From the NCBI GenBank assembly GCA_031280075.1, contig JAITHG010000061.1, forward strand, positions 1 to 8,393: a stretch of DNA of 8,393 nucleotides. The letters run 5' to 3'. A model generated the notes under the pieces. It was given only the letters and a program-made list of their open reading frames with translations, was not told the DNA's origin and made no database searches. Shown one piece after another: positions 1 to 5,242 of this stretch. This stretch comes from Eubacteriales Family XIII. Incertae Sedis bacterium. GTDB taxonomy: Bacteria > Bacillota_A > Clostridia > Peptostreptococcales > Anaerovoracaceae. Both the position numbers and the translations under genes were made by a program. Each line of letters begins with the position of its first letter. Position 1 is the first letter of the stretch.

Positions 1-2
1 AC

Positions 3-22
3 ATCCTATACAATCCTATACA
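3..22. repeat. Tandem pair of a 10-bp repeat
   Basis: The decamer ATCCTATACA occurs twice back to back (3-12 and 13-22) at the left edge of the window. It lies in AT-rich DNA with no gene. The array may continue to the left of the window. Two copies are too few to say whether this is an iteron, a binding site or chance. Confidence 0.4.
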
Positions 23-80
23 TAAAAAATCCATTCGTAATCAAAAAGAAACACCCCGGAAGGCAGTGTTGTCAACGTAG

Positions 81-263
81 CTTCAATCTGGAGTGTTTAT
101 CTATACTTCGGAACTAGCGGGCAAACTGCCCAAGCCGAAGCGCACAGGCTACATCTTCAAGGGCTGGTACACAAAGAAGACTGGCGGCAAGAAGGTCAGC
201 GCCAGCACCCTCTACCGGATCACAAAGAACCTCACCCTCTACGCACACTGGAAAAAGCAGTAA
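81..263 (+). pseudogene. C-terminal remnant of an InlB B-repeat (Flg_new) surface protein
   Basis: The frame ending at TAA 261-263 reads LPKPKRTGYIFKGWYTKK, followed by a TLY...LTLYAHWKKQ ending. This is the typical last unit of Listeria-Bacteroides/InlB B-repeats (PF09479), with the TGY-F-GWY core and the LYAHW end. Such repeats normally occur in tandem in large secreted or surface-anchored proteins of gut and oral Firmicutes. Here one unit at most survives. The frame is closed by TAG at 78-80, the only early start-like codon is GTG at 93, and no ribosome binding site or signal peptide is visible. The usual 'NGGKLP' lead-in reads ELAGKLP, while a neighbouring frame reads YFGTSG just before it (104-121), so a frameshift near 119-122 or a recombination junction is possible. 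I read it as debris of a larger gene, not a functional product. Confidence 0.6.
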
Positions 264-281
264 AACCGTAGGGTCGGCCGC

Positions 282-353
282 ATAAGACAAATAGGGGACG
301 GTTCAATTTCTGTCTTGTCGAGACAGAAATGAACCGTCCCCATTCCGTCTTAT
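282..353. repeat. Large REP-like inverted repeat (hairpin)
   Basis: The outer arms ATAAGAC (282-288) and GTCTTAT (347-353) enclose an unpaired 5x5 internal loop. Inside it GGGGACGGTTCA (294-305) pairs perfectly with TGAACCGTCCCC (330-341), and ATTTCTGTCT (306-315) pairs with AGACAGAAAT (321-330), with one extra A on the left side. The tip is TGTCG (316-320). From memory, GGGGACGGTTC palindromes recur between genes in Firmicutes and are associated with IS200-like (Y1/RAYT) transposases; no such transposase is in this window. It could also end transcription arriving from the left, but it has no T-tract. Confidence 0.65.
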
Positions 354-368
354 AGAATGTACAAACAT

Positions 369-397
369 TTGCCTGCCTGCCGGATAGGTTGTATAAT
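369..397 (+). promoter_or_regulatory. Sigma-A-type promoter of the pirin gene
   Basis: A -35 box TTGCCT (369-374) is separated by exactly 17 bp from a consensus -10 box TATAAT (392-397). Transcription would start near 404 and give a leader of about 90 nt before the ATG at 494. The promoter lies inside the apparent upstream extension of the reading frame, which supports the later start codon. Confidence 0.7.
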
Positions 398-493
398 AAC
401 CACATCAAAAATCGGGGTTCGGAGAGTTCCTCGAATGGGGGAAGCCGCGACTTGTACCGTCTGCGGTGGACAATAATAAAAGGGGGGCAACCT

Positions 494-1201
494 ATGATTC
501 GTCACATCAGACATGAGGACATGGCGCACCTGCAGCACGGCTGGCTCGACACGCGCCATCATTTTTCGTTCGCCAGTTATTACAACCCGGACAACATGAA
601 CTTCGGCAAGCTGCGCGTCCTGAACGACGATTACGTGCGTCCGAAGACGGGCTTTGAGCTGCATCCGCACGAAGACATGGAGATCATCTCCTATGTCGTG
701 GAGGGCGAGCTGACGCACGGCGACAGCATCGGCAACCGACAGACGCTGACGCGCGGGCAGGTGCAGTACATGAGCGCGGGCACGGGCATCTGGCACAGCG
801 AGCACAACCTCGGCGACGAGGTGCTGCACTTCCTGCAGATCTGGATTCTGCCGGACGCGGAGGGGCACAAGCCGAACTACGGAGGGCACGCCTTCGCCTT
901 CGAGGATCGCATCGGCAAATGGCTGCCGCTCGCGACCTCCGCAGAAGCGCCGAAGAACGATGCCCCCATCCGCCTCCATCAGGACATGCATGCCTACGCC
1001 ACCCTGATCCCGGCAGGGCAGTCCCTCGGCTTTGCGGTCGGGGCGGGACGGCAGGCATACATGATCCTCATCGAAGGCGAGGCGACCGTGAACGGCATCG
1101 CCGCCCGCACGAAGGATGCCTTCGAGATCGTGGAGGAAGACATCACGGTCGAGGCAGGGACGGATGCGCACCTGGTTTTGCTGGAGATGGCAAAAGGGTG
1201 A
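494..1201 (+). CDS. Pirin-family bicupin protein (YhhW-like)
   Basis: This 235-residue protein matches bacterial pirins in length (E. coli YhhW is about 231) and pattern. The N-terminal cupin carries the metal-binding set H57, H59, H101 and E103 (in LHPHEDMEII and GIWHSEHN), at the same numbers as in characterised pirins; these bind Fe or another divalent metal. The second half (about 120-235) fits the C-terminal pirin cupin. Some bacterial pirins show quercetin 2,3-dioxygenase activity; others have regulatory roles, so the natural substrate here is unknown. The protein is cytoplasmic, with no signal peptide. The frame is open back to 389, but ATG 494 is preferred: GGGGGG (482-487) stands six bases before it, the residue numbering then matches the family, and the promoter overlaps the upstream part. 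The gene appears monocistronic and has no visible functional link to the transporter downstream. Confidence 0.92.
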   Translation: MIRHIRHEDMAHLQHGWLDTRHHFSFASYYNPDNMNFGKLRVLNDDYVRPKTGFELHPHEDMEIISYVVEGELTHGDSIGNRQTLTRGQVQYMSAGTGIWHSEHNLGDEVLHFLQIWILPDAEGHKPNYGGHAFAFEDRIGKWLPLATSAEAPKNDAPIRLHQDMHAYATLIPAGQSLGFAVGAGRQAYMILIEGEATVNGIAARTKDAFEIVEEDITVEAGTDAHLVLLEMAKG

Positions 1202-1212
1202 TTGAAATAGAG

Positions 1213-1247
1213 TATAATGTAGACGCGCGGCAATCGGGCTGCGCGTC
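1213..1247 (+). promoter_or_regulatory. Possible -10 box and GC-rich leader hairpin before the membrane protein gene
   Basis: A perfect TATAAT (1213-1218) follows the pirin stop codon, but no good -35 box stands 16-18 bp upstream (the bases there are GCAAAA). Directly after it a 10-bp stem forms between 1222-1231 (GACGCGCGGC) and 1238-1247 (GCTGCGCGTC), with one G-T pair and a 6-nt AATCGG loop. No T-run follows, so this is not a standard terminator for the pirin gene. It would sit in the 5' leader of the next gene, just before its GGAGGG site. Confidence 0.4.
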
Positions 1248-1270
1248 CACGCCCGGAGGGTTCTGCCGCT

Positions 1271-1735
1271 TTGCACTTATTGTACGCATTTCTAATATCC
1301 ATGCTTCCGCTCTTCGAACTGCGCGGCGGGCTTGTATACGCCTCGGCGTTCCAGATCCCGTTTTGGGAGGCGTTCGCCGTCTGCTGCCTCGGCAACATCC
1401 TGCCCATTCCCTTCATTCTGCTCTTCCTGCGTGCGATCTTCCGCGTCCTCGAACGCTTCAGGCTGACAGCGAAGCTCGTGCGGAGGCTCGAAGCGAAGGC
1501 GCGCAAGGCGGAACGCAGGGTGCGGAAATACTCGCTCTTCGGTCTGTTCCTGCTCGTGGCGATTCCCCTGCCGGGTACAGGTGCCTGGACGGGCGCGCTC
1601 GTCGCCGTCCTCTTTGACATCCAGATCCGCCGCGCCTTCCCCGCCATCGCGGTCGGTGTCGTCGCGGCAGGCATCATCATGTCCGTCGTGTCCTACCTCA
1701 TCCCGGGGCTGTTCCTCAGCGCACCCGGGGGATGA
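1271..1735 (+). CDS. Small multidrug export family membrane protein (PF06695/COG2426)
   Basis: This 154-residue integral membrane protein has the hallmarks of the family: PLFELRGG at residues 13-20, GNILPIP at 41-47, a basic amphipathic middle (about 62-87, rich in Arg and Lys), and the conserved AIPLPGTGAWTGAL at 97-110 before a last hydrophobic pair of helices (about 113-150). The name comes from proteins linked to drug resistance, but the transported substrate is not established for most members. The start is TTG 1271: it follows GGAGGG (1255-1260), the frame is closed upstream by TAG 1220-1222, and the next in-frame ATG (1301) would remove the first helix just before ELRGG. The C-terminal codons LFLSAPGG lie within a 28-bp sequence that is repeated after the stop, so the exact C-terminus may have been shaped by that duplication. 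Confidence 0.85.
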   Translation: MHLLYAFLISMLPLFELRGGLVYASAFQIPFWEAFAVCCLGNILPIPFILLFLRAIFRVLERFRLTAKLVRRLEAKARKAERRVRKYSLFGLFLLVAIPLPGTGAWTGALVAVLFDIQIRRAFPAIAVGVVAAGIIMSVVSYLIPGLFLSAPGG

Positions 1736-1737
1736 AG
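1710..1737 (+). repeat. 28-bp direct repeat, copy 1 (covers the stop codon)
   Basis: This copy starts TGTTCCTCAGCGCACCC and ends GGGGGATGAAG. It contains the last codons and TGA stop of the membrane protein gene. It matches copy 2 at 1771-1798 at 27 of 28 bases (A1723 against C1784). In this copy TCATCCC at 1698-1704 can also pair with GGGATGA at 1729-1735. Confidence 0.85.
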
Positions 1738-1770
1738 CACTGCAAGAGACTGGCATACATCTTACACGTA

Positions 1771-1798
1771 TGTTCCTCAGCGCCCCCGGGGGATGAAG
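1771..1798 (+). repeat. 28-bp direct repeat, copy 2
   Basis: This copy begins 61 bp after copy 1, with 33 unrelated bases between them. Its single difference completes the palindrome CCCCCGGGGG (1783-1792). With the ATG at 1770-1772 it reads as the tiny frame MFLSAPGG and a stop, the same C-terminal residues as copy 1 but in another frame; no ribosome binding site supports translation. Confidence 0.85.
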
Positions 1799-1943
1799 GC
1801 AACCGGGAATCATGAATATTATAGAATTAATGGGTATATTATGCAATAATTGAATAATAGCCCTCAACCAGCGCTTGATGCAGGAATTCTTTTTCATGCC
1901 AAAAAATAGAATCAATAGAATATTAGAATGGCAGATGCTCGCG

Positions 1944-1957
1944 AAAATGTTCATTTT
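1944..1957. promoter_or_regulatory. Dyad AAAATG-TT-CATTTT, possible operator
   Basis: A perfect 6+2+6 inverted repeat is flanked by GCG on the left and GCGC on the right. It overlaps the weak -35 box TTCATT (1950-1955) of one promoter candidate for the ABC operon. A two-base loop cannot form an RNA hairpin, so a protein-binding site is the likelier reading, but AT-rich DNA produces such dyads by chance. Confidence 0.3.
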
Positions 1958-2108
1958 GCGCGCTTTATTGTGCATAATACATAAAATGCATTGACCCATA
2001 CGGTTTTGCTTCTTGCAGTGGGGTGCCCACAAGTATATTTTAGACTTGCGCTTGTTGATATATACTTAACAGGCGCGGCAAAAACGTGTAGGCTATTCAT
2101 CGGCACTC

Positions 2109-2126
2109 ATCGGGCGAAAGCCCGGT
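2109..2126 (+). other. GNRA-capped leader hairpin
   Basis: CGGGC (2111-2115) and GCCCG (2120-2124) pair around a GAAA tetraloop (2116-2119). One G-T and one A-T pair extend the stem outward (2109-2110 with 2125-2126). The GNRA loop on a GC stem suggests a folded RNA in the 5' leader of the ABC operon. No T-run follows. Confidence 0.5.
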
Positions 2127-2184
2127 TCGGGAACACTCGGTATCGCTGCTTCGTGACAGAGAGGAGGAACAGAATACGAGCATC

Positions 2185-2199
2185 GCACCGGACAGGTGC
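2185..2199 (+). other. Second leader hairpin
   Basis: GCACC (2185-2189) pairs with GGTGC (2195-2199) around the loop GGACA. AACG/CGTT (2200-2203 and 2208-2211) could form a small adjoining stem. It lies about 60 bases before the start codon of the binding-protein gene and has no T-run. Confidence 0.4.
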
Positions 2200-2218
2200 A
2201 ACGTATCCGTTCATGTAT

Positions 2219-2253
2219 CTATTCTAATTGTTATCCCCCCAAAAGAATAGGAG
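2219..2253 (+). promoter_or_regulatory. Ribosome binding site with complementary upstream segment
   Basis: The Shine-Dalgarno sequence AGGAG (2249-2253) stands 8 bases before ATG 2262 and decides the start. CTATTCT (2219-2225) is the perfect complement of AGAATAG (2244-2250), which overlaps the first two bases of that site. A 7-bp stem with an 18-nt loop could therefore reduce ribosome access. Confidence 0.45.
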
Positions 2254-2261
2254 AAAACACA

Positions 2262-3608
2262 ATGATGAATCCGACCAGAAAGACCACGCGCACGAAGGCG
2301 ATCCTGATCGTCCTCCTCGTCCTTGCGATGTCGTTCAGCCTCATCGGCTGTCGCAACAGCACGGACAGCGGCGATGCCGGCGACGGCGGTTCCGATGTCG
2401 TCGACACCAACACAGAGCTCCAGCAAGGCGGTCCGAACGCAAACGAGGACGGCACCACCAACCTCGAGCAGGTCGCGCACTTCGACCCGGATTTTGACTA
2501 CACGCAGAACAAGGGCTTCAAGATGAAGTACCTCGTCGTCTCGTCCGGTCCGCTCTACGAGGACTTCAGCAAGGGCGTAGAGGTCTGGGCGAAGAACATG
2601 AACATCCAGTACGATGGCATCGGTTCCGCCAACGGCGACTCCGACCTCTACATCAACATGCTCCAGGAGGCGATCGACCAGGGCTACAACTGCTTCATCC
2701 TCGATCCCGACACGAGCGTCTGGCCCACCATCATCGAGAAGCTCAACGAGTATCCCGACGTGAAGTGGATGTCCTGTATGGCACCCCCGCGCGACATCAA
2801 CGCCGAGCCCGATGCCGACGGCAACTTCCCGCTGCTGCACCCGCACGTCGGCTTCGACTACTACCAGAACGGCGTCATGTGCACAGAGAAGCTCATCGAG
2901 TACAAAGAGGCGAACTGGCCGGATGTCCCGTGGGAAGAGATCGGCTTCGTCTCCTACGACTTCTCCATCGCCCCGCCGCTCCACGTGCGTACGGTCGGTG
3001 CGGAGGCAAAGTGGATGGAAGTCACAGGAATGAGCGAAGATAGCATCATCAAGATCGACACCGCCTCCGGGCAGCTCGACATGAATACCGCACAGGAGCT
3101 CGCCCAGACCGCTATCTCGACGGACACCAAGCACAAGTACTACCTCGTCAGCGCCCTCCTCGACGACTTTGCTCAGGGCGTCTCCGCCGCGCTGGATTCG
3201 CTCGGGCTCACCGACAAATCCTGCGCCGTCGCCATCGGCGGTTCCGCCGCCATCCGTCAGTGGGATGCGGGTCAGAAGGATGCATGGCAGTACGCCTTCT
3301 TCACCGCGCCGACCGTCTATGCGGAGCCCATCGTCGGTGCCATCTACGCCTTCATGGCGGGCTATGCCAACTACGACACCATCTGGCCGCAGTGGGTCAA
3401 CGCGAATGACCATGGTCTTAACGACCACACCTACGCGACCATGCTCCTGCCCTCGTTCTGGCTCGACTTCGACAACTACCAGAAGTACATGGCATGGTCT
3501 GATGTCTATGCGGACTCCAACTTCTACAAATACCCGAAGGAGGGGATCACCCGGGACGACTTCTCCACGATCTCCGAAGTTCCTGACTACTACAAAGCAA
3601 AGGGATAA
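2262..3608 (+). CDS. ABC transporter sugar-type substrate-binding lipoprotein
   Basis: This 448-residue protein is an extracytoplasmic type 1 periplasmic-binding protein, the receptor of the importer encoded downstream. Residues 1-30 form a lipoprotein signal: basic start (RKTTRTK), hydrophobic core and lipobox LIGC with Cys30. A flexible Asp/Gly/Asn/Gln-rich linker runs to about residue 75. The binding fold begins near KMKYLVVSSGP (about 87-97) and shows the family pattern, including INMLQEAIDQGYNCFILDPD, where ribose- and galactose-type receptors read 'iedliaqGvDaIii.p'. It is much longer than RbsB (about 300) and rich in Trp and Tyr, notably in the last 80 residues, so the ligand need not be a simple pentose. 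The frame is open back to 2196, but ATG 2262 has the AGGAG site and gives a proper signal peptide; ATG 2265 is the less likely alternative. Ligand unknown. Confidence 0.88.
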   Translation: MMNPTRKTTRTKAILIVLLVLAMSFSLIGCRNSTDSGDAGDGGSDVVDTNTELQQGGPNANEDGTTNLEQVAHFDPDFDYTQNKGFKMKYLVVSSGPLYEDFSKGVEVWAKNMNIQYDGIGSANGDSDLYINMLQEAIDQGYNCFILDPDTSVWPTIIEKLNEYPDVKWMSCMAPPRDINAEPDADGNFPLLHPHVGFDYYQNGVMCTEKLIEYKEANWPDVPWEEIGFVSYDFSIAPPLHVRTVGAEAKWMEVTGMSEDSIIKIDTASGQLDMNTAQELAQTAISTDTKHKYYLVSALLDDFAQGVSAALDSLGLTDKSCAVAIGGSAAIRQWDAGQKDAWQYAFFTAPTVYAEPIVGAIYAFMAGYANYDTIWPQWVNANDHGLNDHTYATMLLPSFWLDFDNYQKYMAWSDVYADSNFYKYPKEGITRDDFSTISEVPDYYKAKG

Positions 3609-3640
3609 ATTCCCTCCGGTGCACCGATTGGTACACTTCT

Positions 3641-3692
3641 GACGGATGCCTTCCGGGGCGGGGCAACCCGCCCCGGAAGGGCATCGTCCGTC
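3641..3692 (+). promoter_or_regulatory. Very stable intercistronic hairpin with GCAA tetraloop
   Basis: An uninterrupted 14-bp GC-rich stem joins 3649-3662 (CCTTCCGGGGCGGG) to 3667-3680 around GCAA (3663-3666). Past one bulged G (3681) the pairing continues through 3646-3648 with 3682-3684. After a 3-base bulge, GACGG (3641-3645) pairs with CCGTC (3688-3692). No T-run follows, so complete termination is unlikely. Between a binding-protein gene and the rest of its operon, such hairpins are known to protect the upstream mRNA from 3' exonucleases or to reduce read-through, so that the receptor is made in excess. That role here is inferred from position and structure. Confidence 0.75.
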
Positions 3693-3734
3693 TCGCATGA
3701 CCAAAGGGAAGAAAACACAGGAACGAGGTGACAA

Positions 3735-5231
3735 ATGGCAAAATCACTTGAACTCCAAGGCATCGGGAAGGCGTTTCCAGGCGTCCAGGCGCTGAAAGAC
3801 GTGTCCTTCTGCGCCAATGCCGGCAAGGTTCTGGCGCTGCTCGGCGAAAACGGCGCCGGCAAGAGCACCTTGCTCAAGATCATCAGCGGGGACTTGCGCG
3901 GGGACGAAGGCTCGATCATCCTGAACGGGGAGGAACAGCGCTTCGAGTCCCCGAACCAGGCGCTCGCCGCCGGCATCAGCGTCATCTACCAGGAACGGCA
4001 GCTTGTCCCGGCGCTCACCGTGGCGGAGAACATCTTCTCCGGCGCGCTCCCGTCGAAGGGCTTCGGCATCGTAGACCGCCCGAAGCTGATGGCGGACGCG
4101 AAGGAAATCATTCAAAAATTCGGCATGGATATCAACCCGGAGTGGCCGCTCGGCCGCCTTTCGATCGCCTACCAGCAGATGGTCGAGATCATGAAGGCAT
4201 ACAGGCGCAACTCGGACGTCATCGCGTTCGACGAGCCTACAGCACCGCTCACGGACTCTGAAATAGAAATCCTCTTCAAACTGATCCGGCAGCTCAAGTC
4301 GGAGGGAAAGGTCATCATCTACGTGTCGCATCGCATGTCGGAAATCTTCCAGATCACCGACGAGATCGTCGTCCTGAAGGACGGCAAGGTCGTCAAGACC
4401 TTCGAGACGGCGCATACGCAGGAAGGCGACCTGATCAAGGCCATGGTCGGGCGCGATGTCGGGGACGTGTTCAAAAATCTCGTCCGCAACGACAAGATCG
4501 GCGAAGTCCTGCTCGAGGCGAAGAATGTCAGCACGCCCTTCGTTCGTGACATCTCCTTCAAGCTGCACCGGGGCGAGGTGCTCGGCATCGCCGGGCTCGT
4601 AGGCGCGGGGCGCACGGAAGTCGTCCGGGCGCTGTTCGGCGCAGACCCCATCATCAGCGGGGAGATCCTTCTGGAAGGCAGCCCGATCCGGCTGAAGAGC
4701 CCGAGGGATGCCATCAACCACGGCATCGCCCTCTGCCCGGAAGACCGCATGCAGCAGGGGCTCATCCCGTGGCGCTCCATCAGGGACAACGTCGGTCTGC
4801 CCGTGCTCAACCTGCTTACGTTCGCCGGTCTGTTCATGGACGAGAGGTCGAGCAACCAGCTCGCCGAGGAGGCGGTCGACCGCTATACGATCAAGACCCC
4901 TACGATCCACAACCTGACAATGATGCTCTCGGGCGGCAACCAGCAGAAGGTCATCCTCGGGCGCTGGACCTCGGACAAGCTCAGCACGAAGATCCTCATC
5001 CTCGACGAGCCTACAAAAGGCATCGACGTGGGCACGAAGGCAGAGATCTATCAGATGATCTGCAACTTTGCCCGCGAGGGCATCTCCGTCATCATCATCT
5101 CCTCGGAGATGACCGAGGTCATCAACCTCGCCGATAACGTCCTCGTCATGTGCGGTGGCAGGGTTTCGGGGTCGCTTACGCAGGCTGAGGCCACGGAAGA
5201 GAACGTGCTCAGACTCGCCATGGTTGAGTAA
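3735..5231 (+). CDS. Sugar-type ABC importer ATP-binding protein (RbsA/MglA/XylG family)
   Basis: This 498-residue protein has two fused ATPase domains, the normal size and plan for carbohydrate-uptake ATPases of the RbsA group. Domain 1 has Walker A GENGAGKST (37-45), a Q-loop in VIYQE, the family's relaxed signature LSIAYQQ (142-148), Walker B FDEPTA (D166, E167) and switch His199 (YVSHR). Domain 2 has the degenerate Walker A GLVGAGRTE (287-295, Arg for Lys), PEDRMQQGL, a full signature LSGGNQQK (398-405), Walker B DEPTKG (424-429) and SSE (456-458) where the switch His would be. This asymmetry is usual for the family and implies unequal hydrolytic sites. The start ATG follows GAGGTG (3725-3730). 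The gene lies 126 bases after the binding-protein gene, past the GCAA hairpin, and 11 bases before the first permease. It acts at the inner face of the membrane. Confidence 0.95.
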   Translation: MAKSLELQGIGKAFPGVQALKDVSFCANAGKVLALLGENGAGKSTLLKIISGDLRGDEGSIILNGEEQRFESPNQALAAGISVIYQERQLVPALTVAENIFSGALPSKGFGIVDRPKLMADAKEIIQKFGMDINPEWPLGRLSIAYQQMVEIMKAYRRNSDVIAFDEPTAPLTDSEIEILFKLIRQLKSEGKVIIYVSHRMSEIFQITDEIVVLKDGKVVKTFETAHTQEGDLIKAMVGRDVGDVFKNLVRNDKIGEVLLEAKNVSTPFVRDISFKLHRGEVLGIAGLVGAGRTEVVRALFGADPIISGEILLEGSPIRLKSPRDAINHGIALCPEDRMQQGLIPWRSIRDNVGLPVLNLLTFAGLFMDERSSNQLAEEAVDRYTIKTPTIHNLTMMLSGGNQQKVILGRWTSDKLSTKILILDEPTKGIDVGTKAEIYQMICNFAREGISVIIISSEMTEVINLADNVLVMCGGRVSGSLTQAEATEENVLRLAMVE

Positions 5232-5242
5232 GGAGTCATAGA

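Larger units (their letters stand above)
1799..2261 (+). other. Non-coding AT-rich spacer and structured leader before the ABC operon
   Basis: I see no supportable gene here. The first part (to about 2000) is very AT-rich and holds TAGAAT four times (1822, 1907, 1916, 1924; the last three spaced 9 and 8 bp), the dyad AAAATG-TT-CATTTT (1944-1957) and TGCAT/ATGCA arms (1971-1975, 1986-1990). The operon promoter must be in this region, but no match is convincing. The two weak candidates are TTCATT-17-CATAAT (1950-1978) and TTTAGA-16-TATACT (2039-2066). The second part (2100-2260) has a GAAA-capped hairpin, a second hairpin at 2185-2199, and complementary segments next to the start codon. I could not match it to a riboswitch class I know. 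Confidence 0.5.

Noticed and set aside
389..493. N-terminal extension of the pirin (start at 389)
   Set aside because: The segment contains the consensus promoter, and pirin residue numbering fits the start at 494, which has its own ribosome binding site.
919..1680. Long frames on both strands across the pirin/membrane protein junction
   Set aside because: They cross two well-supported genes and give Arg/Ala/Pro-rich sequence with no family resemblance.
1799..2000. AT-rich DNA with repeated TAGAAT as a replication or plasmid origin
   Set aside because: Only three copies are close together with irregular spacing, with no DnaA boxes recognised and no replication gene nearby.
1991..2227. 78-codon frame in the leader of the ABC operon
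   Set aside because: TTG start, no convincing ribosome binding site, no recognisable domain, and it covers RNA hairpins.
2196..2261. 22-codon upstream extension of the receptor lipoprotein
   Set aside because: It would bury the signal peptide behind a polar segment; ATG 2262 has AGGAG at ideal spacing.
2211..3734. 507-codon reading frame on the - strand opposite the receptor gene
   Set aside because: It is a shadow produced by the GC-rich third positions of the real gene: low-complexity Val/Asp/Arg-rich product, no domain, and it runs through the intercistronic hairpin.
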